Source: an uncultured Christensenella sp.
Lineage (GTDB): Bacteria > Bacillota > Clostridia > Christensenellales > UBA1750
Direction: 5' to 3'
Assembly: GCA_905193155.1 (NCBI GenBank)
Contig: CAJJNQ010000040.1
Coordinates: forward strand, 1-21,454
Length of the DNA stretch: 21,454 nt
Shown: piece after piece, positions 6,648 to 13,217 of the stretch
Layout of the letters: every line of letters starts with the position of its first letter
How positions within the stretch are numbered: the stretch's first letter is position 1
The notes under the pieces: model-generated
The model's database searches: none
What the model saw: only the letters and a program-made list of their open reading frames with translations
Told to the model about the DNA's origin: nothing
Program-made: the position numbers and the translations under genes

Positions 6648-6684
6648 GGAACGCCGGAAGAATCAGGTTCTTCCCTAGTGTTCC
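6648..6684 (-). promoter_or_regulatory. Stem-loop in the pckA leader
   Basis: GGAAGAA (6656-6662) is complementary to TTCTTCC (6668-6674) around a five-base loop, and GGAAC/GTTCC (6648-6652, 6680-6684) closes a longer imperfect stem. A short CCCGC/GCGG pairing follows nearer the gene. The leader is about 100 bases and could carry mRNA-stability or translational control; no known riboswitch class is recognised. Confidence 0.45.
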
Positions 6685-6690
6685 AAATAT

Positions 6691-6719
6691 ATCATAAAAC
6701 AAACCGTTTGGAAATGCAA
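6691..6719 (-). promoter_or_regulatory. pckA promoter with an internal palindrome
   Basis: On the minus strand: TTGCAT (6714-6719), 17 bases, TATGAT (6691-6696). An alternative register is TTTCCA (6709-6714), 17 bases, TATATT (6686-6691). The 11-base palindrome CAAAC-N-GTTTG (6700-6710) lies between the -35 and -10 boxes, where a repressor would block transcription. The MATE gene ends about 50 bases upstream without a visible terminator. Confidence 0.6.
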
Positions 6720-6766
6720 GCGGGGCAGCGCCTTCCTAAAGTAATTTTGTTGTGAAATCTGGCGGA

Positions 6767-8161
6767 TTATGTTTCTTTTTCCTGCACCGGAGCGGGCTGT
6801 TCCAGCTTGCGCAGCGCCTTTTTGAACTGCCATGCAAACAGGAAGGCCGTGCAGGTAACGGCGATGGCGTCGGCCACGGGTTCAGCCAGGTACACCGCCG
6901 TGGTCTTGTCCGGAAGGAATGCCGGCAGGATGTAAATCAGCGGGATCAGCAGCACGAACTTGCGCAGCACCGCCACCACGATCGAGCATCCCGCATTGCC
7001 GATGGAGACAAAAGTCATCTGGCAGGCGATTTGCAAGCCGAAGATGAACAGCGCGCCGCAGTAGATGCGCAGGGCGCGGGTTGTGAAGGCCAGCAGCTCC
7101 GCATCGGTCGTGAACATCGAGGCGAACGCGCCGGGGAAGAGCTGAATAAAGCCCCACAGAAGCACGGAATAGGTCAGGCACGCGATCAGCAGCTTGCGGA
7201 AGGTCTCGCGGACTCTGGCTGTGTTGCGCGCACCATAGTTATAGCTGGTGATGGGCTGTGCGCCCTGCGCAATGCCCTGCAGGGGCAGCATGGCGAACTG
7301 CATCACACTGGTCAGGATCGTCATCGCGCCCACGGCCACATCCCCGCCGTATTTGAGCAGCGAAGAATTGAAGCACACCGAGATCACGCTTTCGCTGGAC
7401 TGCATGATAAAGGCCGCGCTGCCCAGCGCGATGCACGGCAGCACCAGCTTGAAATTGCGGAACAGGGTTTCCTTTTTCAGCCGCAGCAGCGTTTTTTTGC
7501 CCGTCAGGAAGCGCAGTACCCAGGCACAGGAAACACTCTGCGAAATCACGGTGGCCAGCGCTGCGCCGCGCACGCCCATACGCAGACCGAAGATGAACAG
7601 CGGGTCGAGCGCGATGTTGATCACCGCGCCGATGAGCACCGTCCACATGCCGATGCTGGCAAAGCCCTGCGCTGTGATGAAGGCGTTCATGCCCAGCGTC
7701 AGCTGCACAAAGATCGTGCCCAGCGCATAAATCATCATGTAATCGACAGCGTATTCGATCGTATTTTCGCTCGCGCCGAAGGCCATCAGCAGGCCGCGTC
7801 CCCAGATCAGCAGCACGGCTGTGAGCGCCAGCGAAATGACAATCTGCAGAGAAAAGCAGCCGCCCAATATCTTTTCGGCTGTATTGTGATCCTGCTTCCC
7901 CATAAAGATCGACGCTCTTGGTGCGCCGCCAGAGGCAATAAACGCCGCAAAAGCGGAAATAATCATGATCACCGGCATGCACACGCCCACGCCTGTCAGC
8001 GCCAGCGCGCCGTCGCCGGGCATATGCCCGATGTAGATGCGGTCCACAATGTTGTAGAGCATGTTGACCAGCTGCGCCACGACCGTGGGGATGGCCAGCT
8101 TCAGCAGCAGCTTGCCGATGGGCTCTGTGCCCAGAAAAGTCTTGTCCTGACTTTGGCTCAT
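6767..8161 (-). CDS. MATE family multidrug/sodium antiporter, MepA-like
   Basis: A 464-residue inner-membrane exporter with about twelve hydrophobic helices. Family features include the start GTEPIGKLLLKLAIPTVVAQ, LYNIVDRIYIGHMPGDGALALTG near 35-57, and the second-half repeat with LQGIAQGAQPITSYNYGA. MATE proteins expel cationic drugs, dyes or metabolites in exchange for Na+ or H+. The pairing with a MarR regulator by a 4-base ATGA overlap resembles the staphylococcal mepR–mepA arrangement, so it is probably drug-inducible efflux; the substrate cannot be predicted. It is the last gene of the unit. Confidence 0.92.
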   Translation of the reverse strand: MSQSQDKTFLGTEPIGKLLLKLAIPTVVAQLVNMLYNIVDRIYIGHMPGDGALALTGVGVCMPVIMIISAFAAFIASGGAPRASIFMGKQDHNTAEKILGGCFSLQIVISLALTAVLLIWGRGLLMAFGASENTIEYAVDYMMIYALGTIFVQLTLGMNAFITAQGFASIGMWTVLIGAVINIALDPLFIFGLRMGVRGAALATVISQSVSCAWVLRFLTGKKTLLRLKKETLFRNFKLVLPCIALGSAAFIMQSSESVISVCFNSSLLKYGGDVAVGAMTILTSVMQFAMLPLQGIAQGAQPITSYNYGARNTARVRETFRKLLIACLTYSVLLWGFIQLFPGAFASMFTTDAELLAFTTRALRIYCGALFIFGLQIACQMTFVSIGNAGCSIVVAVLRKFVLLIPLIYILPAFLPDKTTAVYLAEPVADAIAVTCTAFLFAWQFKKALRKLEQPAPVQEKET

Positions 8162-8616
8162 TTCTTTTCCTCCTCAAACTGCATCTGCGCGATGCCGGAA
8201 AGATTCTTCTCAAAGGTTTCCAGGCAGGTCACCAGAGTATCTATCTGTTCTTTTTCCAGCCCTTTGGTCATCTGGCGCATAAATTTTGCTTGCAGCGCAC
8301 GCCCTTTTTCAATAATGGACGCCGCCTTTTCCGTGCAGACCAACCGGCACTTTCTCCGGTCCCCGGGCACATTCTGCCGCTCCAGGTATCCTTCCTGAAC
8401 CAGTTTTTCCACATGGAACGAAACGATCCCCGGTTTCAGATGGCGCATGGTGCAGATGTCCTTCGCCGTATCATAGCCCGGATTGTTGGCCAGAAACATC
8501 AGGATATCCACCGCCGTCTGCGCCATGTTCAGCTCCGCGCTCAGCGGACGCATGATGCCGGCGTAGGCGTCCAGCAGCAGTCTGGAATGGGTGTAGACCT
8601 GCGATGCTGTCAGCAT
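8158..8616 (-). CDS. MarR family transcriptional regulator
   Basis: A 152-residue winged-helix protein. The recognition region is DTAKDICTMRHLKPGIVSFH near 50-69, followed by VEKLVQEGYLERQ and the wing GDRRKCRLVCTEKA. The N- and C-terminal helices would form the dimer. Its stop overlaps the start of the MATE exporter (ATGA), and the promoter in front carries TTGAA/TTCAA inverted repeats around the start point. It is therefore most likely an autorepressor of the efflux operon that lets go on binding a small molecule. GGGAGG precedes ATG 8616. Confidence 0.92.
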   Translation of the reverse strand: MLTASQVYTHSRLLLDAYAGIMRPLSAELNMAQTAVDILMFLANNPGYDTAKDICTMRHLKPGIVSFHVEKLVQEGYLERQNVPGDRRKCRLVCTEKAASIIEKGRALQAKFMRQMTKGLEKEQIDTLVTCLETFEKNLSGIAQMQFEEEKK

Positions 8617-8630
8617 ACTGATCCCTCCCG

Positions 8631-8659
8631 TTCAAACAATTCAATTTTGAACATTTCAA
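8631..8659 (-). promoter_or_regulatory. Putative MarR operator array
   Basis: Four pentamers TTCAA/TTGAA fall at 8631-8635, 8640-8644, 8647-8651 and 8655-8659. They form two overlapping inverted repeats, TTCAATTTTGAA (8640-8651) and TTGAACATTTCAA (8647-8659). They cover the region from the -10 box to the leader, the expected place for an autorepressor. Confidence 0.72.
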
Positions 8660-8686
8660 TTATATTTCTTTTTCCTCGAATTTCAA
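8659..8686 (-). promoter_or_regulatory. Promoter of the marR–MATE operon
   Basis: On the minus strand: TTGAAA (8681-8686), 16 bases, TATAAT (8659-8664), both near consensus. The start point would fall near 8652, inside the inverted repeats. Confidence 0.8.
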
Positions 8687-8711
8687 GGATATTCCTGTAA
8701 ATTTTCTGCAC

Positions 8712-8746
8712 AAAAAACCCTCTGCGGAATTTGTCTCCGCAAAGGG
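8712..8746 (-). terminator. Terminator of the YolD–ACT unit
   Basis: On the minus strand CCCC..TGCGGA pairs with TCCGCA..GGG around a 7-base loop (arms 8718-8728 and 8736-8746, one mismatch), followed by TTTTTT (8712-8717). It lies 8 bases after the end of the ACT pseudogene. Confidence 0.88.
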
Positions 8747-8754
8747 GTAAAATC

Positions 8755-9074
8755 TCATTTTTCAAAAACATATCCGGCGTCTTGCAGCGCTCAGACGGCT
8801 TCGCGCTTCACCGGCACATCATCGGTATGGAACGCGGAAATCACGAAGATTCCGATTTTGTTTTCCGCCAGAATGCCAACCGGCGAAAAAAATCCAGCGT
8901 TCCCTGGATGCGAAAGGCCTTTCAGCCCTCCTCCCTTTCGGTCGTTCCGGCCGGTACATCGTCCGTTTGACACACCTCATCCGTTCGGTCGGTAAAGCAG
9001 AATGCCGCGGCCGGGTTGATCTTCGGCTCCCCCGCCGTTTTGCAGACGGAAAGGTTCGCGTTCAGCAGCTTCAA
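8755..9074 (-). pseudogene. ACT-domain protein (ACT_7 type), broken by two stops and a frameshift
   Basis: From a TTG at 9074 the frame reads LKLLNANLSVCKTAGEPKIN and later CQTDDVPAGTTEREEG, then TGA at 8922-8924 in place of the family's Trp, then KAFRIQGTLDF. A run of seven T on the minus strand (8886-8892) shifts the frame: the next recognisable text, SPVGILAENKIGIFVISAFH then TDDVPVKREAV, is two bases out of register. A second TGA (8791-8793) is followed in frame by ALQDAGYVFEK and a final TGA at 8755. Joined, these match the small stand-alone ACT proteins with LDFxLxGILA and GIFAISTFDTDY motifs, presumed amino-acid sensors. No ordinary gene call covers it. It starts 27 bases after the YolD-like gene and ends at a good terminator, so both were one operon. 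Confidence 0.85.
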
Positions 9075-9101
9075 TCTCAGCTCGTCTCTTGCTTTTTTCG
9101 C

Positions 9102-9521
9102 TTATTCTTCGCTCTTTCTCTCCGCTTTCAGGTCAAAGATATCCTCCATGGGAATTTCCAACCCGTTTTCCATCACGATGACGTGATTGTACTCGTCAAT
9201 GCGGCGCAGCGCGCCAACCTCCGTGACATATTGTCCGCCCGTTTTTCGCTCGTCCGGCACAAAATAGGTCACCCTTACTCCGGGCAGTTCCCGAATATGC
9301 TGCGCCAACCAGAGCAGTTGGTCATTGATTTCCGCCTTGGCCGATTCATCCAGTTCCAGTTTTTCCTGCGTCAGCCGCGCCGTCTCCTCCACCGCTTCGC
9401 CGTAGCTCGTCAGCGCCGCAAAGGGCGAAAACTGCGCCGCCCGTTCGGCATTGGACATCCGCCGCCGCTTTGCAGAAACATGGTGCAGCAAGTGAAGAAT
9501 ATCCTCATACGAATCCGTCAT
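9102..9521 (-). CDS. YolD-like family protein
   Basis: A 139-residue soluble protein of the clostridial YolD-like group: HHVSAKRRRMSNAERAAQFS near 13-32, then FAALTSYGEAVEETARLT, and a C-terminal barrel-like part with VTYFVPDERKTGG and IDEYNHVIVMENGLEIPMED. Relatives are frequently encoded next to Y-family (UmuC/UvrX-type) polymerases and induced by DNA damage. Here no polymerase is adjacent; its downstream partner is instead the decayed ACT-domain gene. The role is therefore unknown. Start ATG 9521 has a GGATG-type weak ribosome site and a good promoter. Confidence 0.82.
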   Translation of the reverse strand: MTDSYEDILHLLHHVSAKRRRMSNAERAAQFSPFAALTSYGEAVEETARLTQEKLELDESAKAEINDQLLWLAQHIRELPGVRVTYFVPDERKTGGQYVTEVGALRRIDEYNHVIVMENGLEIPMEDIFDLKAERKSEE

Positions 9522-9544
9522 GCTTCATCCCATCCCTTTCGGTC

Positions 9545-9574
9545 AGTATAACATTCCTCGCTTTTCCTTGGCAA
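9545..9574 (-). promoter_or_regulatory. Promoter of the YolD-like gene
   Basis: On the minus strand: TTGCCA (9569-9574), 18 bases, TATACT (9545-9550). No LexA-type box of the Bacillus form (CGAAC-N4-GTTCG) is seen near it. Confidence 0.72.
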
Positions 9575-9699
9575 CACTTTAGATACGAATCTTTGACTTT
9601 TCAGAAACATTTTATTGATTATTTTCGTTGAATTTTATGATAGACTTTTCTCTATCGGGTGGAAATTGCAGAAAGCCTGATATAAAGGAGTTGAATTTC

Positions 9700-10401
9700 A
9701 TGAAAAAAGCTTTGTTTCTTCTGTTGGTGCTCTGCGTACTGGCGTTGAGCGCTTGCAGCGCAGCGCCCGTTGCCAGCGACGCTCCCGCCTCCACGGCGAC
9801 CATTCCCCCGCAGGTCGATGAAACGCCTGCGGCAAGCGATGCTTCCGCCGCGCAGGCGCTGCGTGTGGAACCGATGGCTTCCGACATTGACCTCTCCAAC
9901 TTGACCGACTGCACCCTGCAGGTCGGCTTTGATCTGAACCAGGACCTTGTCTCCGAAAACGGCAGCTACAAGCTGACGATGGTCGTCTGCGATTACGATC
10001 GCTACGATGCCGCGGAAGTCTCTCAGCTGAAAGAAGGCGACACCATCGTCATTGACGGTCAGGACGTCGTCATCACCACCATCGACCGCACCAACGGCGT
10101 ACAGATCAACGGCGGCATCGATGAAGGCGGCTATGAGCTCGGCACGGTAGACGGTGGCGTCCTCCGCGTTTGGAATCTGGATGACGCCATCGACTACCAC
10201 CCCGTCGGCAGCGTCACCCTGCCCCTCTCCGCCGACTTCAAGCTGATTGATTCTTCCGACCTCGAAAAGGGCGAAACCACCGTATCCCTCGCCGACTTCG
10301 TCGCACTCCAGGGCGACGCTGCCGTTTTTGCCCGCAGCAACACCCAGGCACGCATCACCAACGGCGAACTGTTCTACGTCCAGCGCTTCTATATGCCGTA
10401 A
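9700..10401 (+). CDS. Secreted lipoprotein of unknown function
   Basis: A 233-residue protein. The signal MKKALFLLLVLCVLALSAC ends in a lipobox LSAC, with C19 as the lipidated residue, so it should be anchored outside the membrane. A low-complexity linker of Ala, Ser, Pro and Thr (about 20-55) leads to a domain of roughly 175 residues, acidic and beta-rich (KEGDTIVIDGQDVVITTID, GTVDGGVLRVWNLDD). I do not recognise the domain. ATG 9700 is chosen because AAGGAG lies nine bases upstream and the signal peptide starts there; a frame extension to 9628 would add unlikely residues. It has its own terminator and is flanked by minus-strand genes, so it is monocistronic. The AT-rich stretch 9580-9690 probably carries its promoter but no hexamer pair is convincing. 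Confidence 0.82.
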   Translation: MKKALFLLLVLCVLALSACSAAPVASDAPASTATIPPQVDETPAASDASAAQALRVEPMASDIDLSNLTDCTLQVGFDLNQDLVSENGSYKLTMVVCDYDRYDAAEVSQLKEGDTIVIDGQDVVITTIDRTNGVQINGGIDEGGYELGTVDGGVLRVWNLDDAIDYHPVGSVTLPLSADFKLIDSSDLEKGETTVSLADFVALQGDAAVFARSNTQARITNGELFYVQRFYMP

Positions 10402-10424
10402 CAGATTCCATTTCACTTTGAATC

Positions 10425-10480
10425 AAAAAAGCCGCTCCTGCACCTTTTCTAAACAGAGATGCAGGAGCGGTTTCTTTTAA
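10425..10480. terminator. Bidirectional terminator between the lipoprotein and the GH1 operon
   Basis: CCGCTCCTGCA (10432-10442) and TGCAGGAGCGG (10460-10470) are perfectly complementary over 11 bases. The plus strand continues TTTCTTTTAA, and the minus strand continues TTTTTT, so it can end both convergent transcripts. Confidence 0.92.
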
Positions 10481-10495
10481 TAGGATTGGAATTCG

Positions 10496-10999
10496 TCAGT
10501 ACTTGCGGAAATAGAGGTAGGTGTCGCCGGTCATGCCGGGCAGGCGGTGACTGACGGTGACGCGGCGCTCGCTGAGGGTAAAGCCACATTTTTCGGCCAG
10601 GCGGGCAGCGGAAGCATTGTTTTCATCCACGGCCAGCACAAGATAAGGCGTATCGGCATTGCGCAGTGCCCAATCGGTAAAGAGCGTGACAGCTTCCTTG
10701 GTAAAACCCATGCCCTTGCACGCATCGGAGGTACAGTAAATCAATGCCTTTTCATTCAGATCCGGATGGAACTGCACGCCGATGGCGCCGATGAGCTCGT
10801 CGTTGTCCTTGCGCGCAATGGCGTAAAGCGAACCGTCCTGCTTCTCGATCAGAGGCAGATAATCCTCCGGTGCGTTCAGACCATCGGAGAGCTGCGGGAC
10901 AAATTTTTCAATGGGCGCTTCGTGGGCAATGCGGCACAGCGCCGCCGCATCTTCCGCCGTCAGATCGCGGATAACCACGCCGTTTCCTTCCAACTTCAT
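10496..10999 (-). CDS. GNAT family N-acetyltransferase (RimJ/RimL-like)
   Basis: A 167-residue protein with the GNAT order: beta-1 start VVIRDLTAEDAAALCRIA, central strands with LIGAIGVQFH and ALIYCTSDA, the acetyl-CoA pyrophosphate loop CKGMGFTKEAV near 94-104, and the C-terminal NNASAARLAEKCGF typical of RimJ/RimL types that acetylate protein N-termini or small amines. The acceptor cannot be predicted. It is the last gene of the five-gene operon, 21 bases after the tautomerase. Confidence 0.87.
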   Translation of the reverse strand: MKLEGNGVVIRDLTAEDAAALCRIAHEAPIEKFVPQLSDGLNAPEDYLPLIEKQDGSLYAIARKDNDELIGAIGVQFHPDLNEKALIYCTSDACKGMGFTKEAVTLFTDWALRNADTPYLVLAVDENNASAARLAEKCGFTLSERRVTVSHRLPGMTGDTYLYFRKY

Positions 11000-11020
11000 G
11001 TCAATGCCTTCTTTCGTAAA

Positions 11021-11368
11021 TCAAAGCGTGCGGAACGAATCGCCGGTCGCCCAGTGATCCAGTTCGATAAAGTTCATGTAGATTTCGCCCGGACCGAGCT
11101 GCGCCGTCTCTTGCAGCTTCTCGCCCAGGGCTTGGGCAAAGGCTTCCTTCGCCGCCTTCGGTGCGGGGCCGAACAGGCGCACATCGACAAACGCGCAAGG
11201 CGTTTTCTTGCCGTATTTGAAGGTATCGCCGTCGGTTTCGATGCGCACCATGAGGTTGTCCTTGTTCTTTTGAGGAATCAGAGAGATCTTCTGTGCGCAG
11301 AAATCGTAGATTTCGCGTACTGCTTCCTTCGGCAGCTCTCTGCCGATCTGAATGTGCAAAAATGGCAT
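11021..11368 (-). CDS. Tautomerase-superfamily (MIF-like) protein
   Basis: A 115-residue protein starting MPFLHIQIGRELP. Pro2, exposed after Met removal, is the catalytic base of the tautomerase superfamily. The size and the segments KDNLMVRIETDG, KKTPCAFVDVRLFG and EIYMNFIELDHWATG fit the MIF/phenylpyruvate tautomerase type rather than the shorter 4-oxalocrotonate tautomerases; these form trimers. The substrate is unknown. GGAAGGAGG precedes the start. It lies 29 bases after the ROK gene and 21 before the GNAT, in the GH1 operon, so a keto–enol step on a sugar-derived acid is conceivable but unproven. Confidence 0.8.
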   Translation of the reverse strand: MPFLHIQIGRELPKEAVREIYDFCAQKISLIPQKNKDNLMVRIETDGDTFKYGKKTPCAFVDVRLFGPAPKAAKEAFAQALGEKLQETAQLGPGEIYMNFIELDHWATGDSFRTL

Positions 11369-11397
11369 GGGGATCCTCCTTCCCGTCGATTGTGAAA

Positions 11398-12276
11398 TTA
11401 CAAGCCGAAGGTCTGTTTGAGGTTATAGACCGCTCCCAGCAAATTGGCGTCGTTCTGATGCGTACAGGCGCGTACGCGCGGCACCAACGGTCCGTCACGA
11501 CGCTGAACAAGAGCTGCAATGTGCGCCTCCAATTCGGGAATCAGCTCCGGCCAGGAGGTGATTCCGCCGCCCAGCAGGAACATCTCCGGATCCATGACAT
11601 ACTGCATGGTCAGCAGTGCATTGGCCAGTCCGTCGATAAAGCGAAGGTAGCAATCCCTCGCCGCAGGATCATCATCCTGTGTTTGCTTCATCTCCGGGAT
11701 GGTCTTAAAGCCGCCGGTCAGTTCGCGATAACGCTTTTCGACCTCGACCGGGGCGATATACTGCCCGTAACTGGTATCCTCCGGCAGCGGGTACGCATAA
11801 CCCATGTCGCCGGCCAGGAAGTGCGCGCCGGTAAACACCTTGCCGCCCACGCAGACCGCACCGCCGAAGCCCGAACCCAACACGAGTGTGATGAAGTTCT
11901 GCAGATCGGTCGCGCTGCCGCACCAGATCTCGCCCAGCGCCGCACAGTTTCCGTCCTTTTCCAGCGCCACGGGCACGTCCACCATTTCCCGCAGCTTGTA
12001 GTATTCCCGGCCGATGAGGTAAGTCAGGCTTGGCGCGAGCTTGGCAAACACCACGCCCGTTGCCGGGTTGATGCCGCCGCAGGAGCTGATGCCGATGCCG
12101 CAGAGGGTCGGATATTCCTTCTTCAGCCGGTGATAGCAGCCGGAGAGCTGCTCCATGAAGGCGTCGTAGTCCGGCGGAATGGGGAGCTTTTCGTGGTAGA
12201 CCACGCGGGCATTTTCCTCCACCACGCCGACCTTGATCGACGTGCCGCCCACATCAAAGCCCAGATACTGCTTCAT
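11398..12276 (-). CDS. ROK family sugar kinase-like protein lacking the zinc motif
   Basis: A 292-residue single-domain ROK protein without DNA-binding region. The N-terminal phosphate loop FDVGGTSIKVGVV (7-19) is present, as are the presumed catalytic D108 in EKDGNCAALGE and the adenosine motif FLLGGGI. The usual zinc site (GH followed by CxCGxxGCxE) is absent: the position reads AGDMGYAYPL (155-164) with Tyr where the zinc-binding His stands, and no cysteine cluster follows. It probably phosphorylates a hexose released by the GH1 enzyme to feed the phosphomannose isomerase next door, but altered specificity or a non-kinase role is possible. GAGGAGG precedes ATG 12276; 39 bases separate it from the isomerase gene. 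Confidence 0.85.
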   Translation of the reverse strand: MKQYLGFDVGGTSIKVGVVEENARVVYHEKLPIPPDYDAFMEQLSGCYHRLKKEYPTLCGIGISSCGGINPATGVVFAKLAPSLTYLIGREYYKLREMVDVPVALEKDGNCAALGEIWCGSATDLQNFITLVLGSGFGGAVCVGGKVFTGAHFLAGDMGYAYPLPEDTSYGQYIAPVEVEKRYRELTGGFKTIPEMKQTQDDDPAARDCYLRFIDGLANALLTMQYVMDPEMFLLGGGITSWPELIPELEAHIAALVQRRDGPLVPRVRACTHQNDANLLGAVYNLKQTFGL

Positions 12277-12315
12277 GCGCGCCTCCTCATGCTTTTGCTT
12301 TGTCGGTGGTGAGAT

Positions 12316-13212
12316 TTACAGGGGACGGGCGATCATCACATCGGCCGTGCCGGTGAAGGTCACGTTTTCGTGCGGCAGGGCGATAAAGCTCATGCCCGCC
12401 GTCACAGGAAGGCCGTCCATCATCAAATTGCCGGAGAGCAGCGTCACGCACGCAAAGGTATCGTGATCGTTGAGATAGCTCTCGCTGATCTGCTGGCGGC
12501 GGGTGGTGTAATACGGTTCGTCATAATCGCGGTCGGATTCATAGGGAACGGACACCGACTTATTTCCCAAAGTGATGTTTTCCATCGCCTTGTCCAGCTG
12601 GAGCGGGCGCTTGTTGCCGTCCTTATCCGTGCGGTCGTAATCGTAGAAGCGATAGGTGACGTCCGTGGACTGCTGGATTTCATAGACCAGGCTGCCGGCG
12701 CACAGCGCGTGCAGCGTGCCGGTGGGCACAAAGACATATTCGCCCTTCTGTACCGGCAGTCGGTCGATCACGTTGTCCCAATCCCCGGCGGCAACGCGCT
12801 CGTTGAGCTCCTGACGGCTTTGGCATTTGCAGCCGTTGACGATGCTGCCGGAAACCGGCGCTTCGAGGAAGAGCCAGCTTTCGGTCTTGCCGAAGGGCGC
12901 ATTTTCGTGCGCACGGGCATATTCATCGCCGGGATGAATCTGAATCGACAGATCGGCGGTCGCATCCACTAAACCGATCATCAGCGGAAAGGGTTCGTAT
13001 TTGTCATAGCCGAACATCTCACGGTTGTCGCGGTAAACGTCGTAAAGCGTCAGCCCGATGTATTCCCCGTTGAGCACCATGCAGGAAAGCTCCCCGTTTC
13101 CGGCGACGGTGTAGAGGGAGCCGACGTGCGGCTCGAGGGGATCGGAACCGAATTTTTGCAGGCGCGTGCCGCCCCAGATGGTGGTTTTGTTCAGCGTGTC
13201 CAGAATCAGCAT
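12316..13212 (-). CDS. manA: Type I mannose-6-phosphate isomerase
   Basis: A 298-residue cupin enzyme that interconverts mannose 6-phosphate and fructose 6-phosphate. The metal ligands are visible: Q91 and H93 in LSIQIHPGDEYA, E111 in GKTESW, and H168 in VPTGTLHAL; YEIQQSTDVTYRFYDYDR (177-194) carries the catalytic arginine. It is of the short Firmicute form, like Bacillus ManA (about 315 residues), and lacks the insert of the enterobacterial enzyme. It starts 5 bases after the GH1 stop, with AAGGAG placed inside the end of the GH1 gene, so the two are tightly coupled. This is the strongest hint that the operon handles a mannose-type sugar. Confidence 0.9.
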   Translation of the reverse strand: MLILDTLNKTTIWGGTRLQKFGSDPLEPHVGSLYTVAGNGELSCMVLNGEYIGLTLYDVYRDNREMFGYDKYEPFPLMIGLVDATADLSIQIHPGDEYARAHENAPFGKTESWLFLEAPVSGSIVNGCKCQSRQELNERVAAGDWDNVIDRLPVQKGEYVFVPTGTLHALCAGSLVYEIQQSTDVTYRFYDYDRTDKDGNKRPLQLDKAMENITLGNKSVSVPYESDRDYDEPYYTTRRQQISESYLNDHDTFACVTLLSGNLMMDGLPVTAGMSFIALPHENVTFTGTADVMIARPL

Positions 13213-13217
13213 GGTTT

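Noticed and set aside
6752..8398. A 548-residue plus-strand frame opposite the MATE gene
   Set aside because: It is antisense to a clear membrane protein and spans the marR–MATE junction; rich in His, Gln and Arg as expected for a shadow frame.
8791..8973. A 60-residue minus-strand frame between marR and the YolD-like gene
   Set aside because: It is not a separate gene; its C-terminal part is the second reading frame of the broken ACT-domain gene.
8755..9074. TGA read as Trp in the ACT-domain gene (genetic code change)
   Set aside because: One TGA does replace a Trp codon, but many intact genes in the window end in TGA, a frameshift is also present, and the second TGA does not fit a Trp.
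8967..9551. A 194-residue plus-strand frame
   Set aside because: It lies opposite the YolD-like gene, has no ribosome site, and has antisense-like composition.
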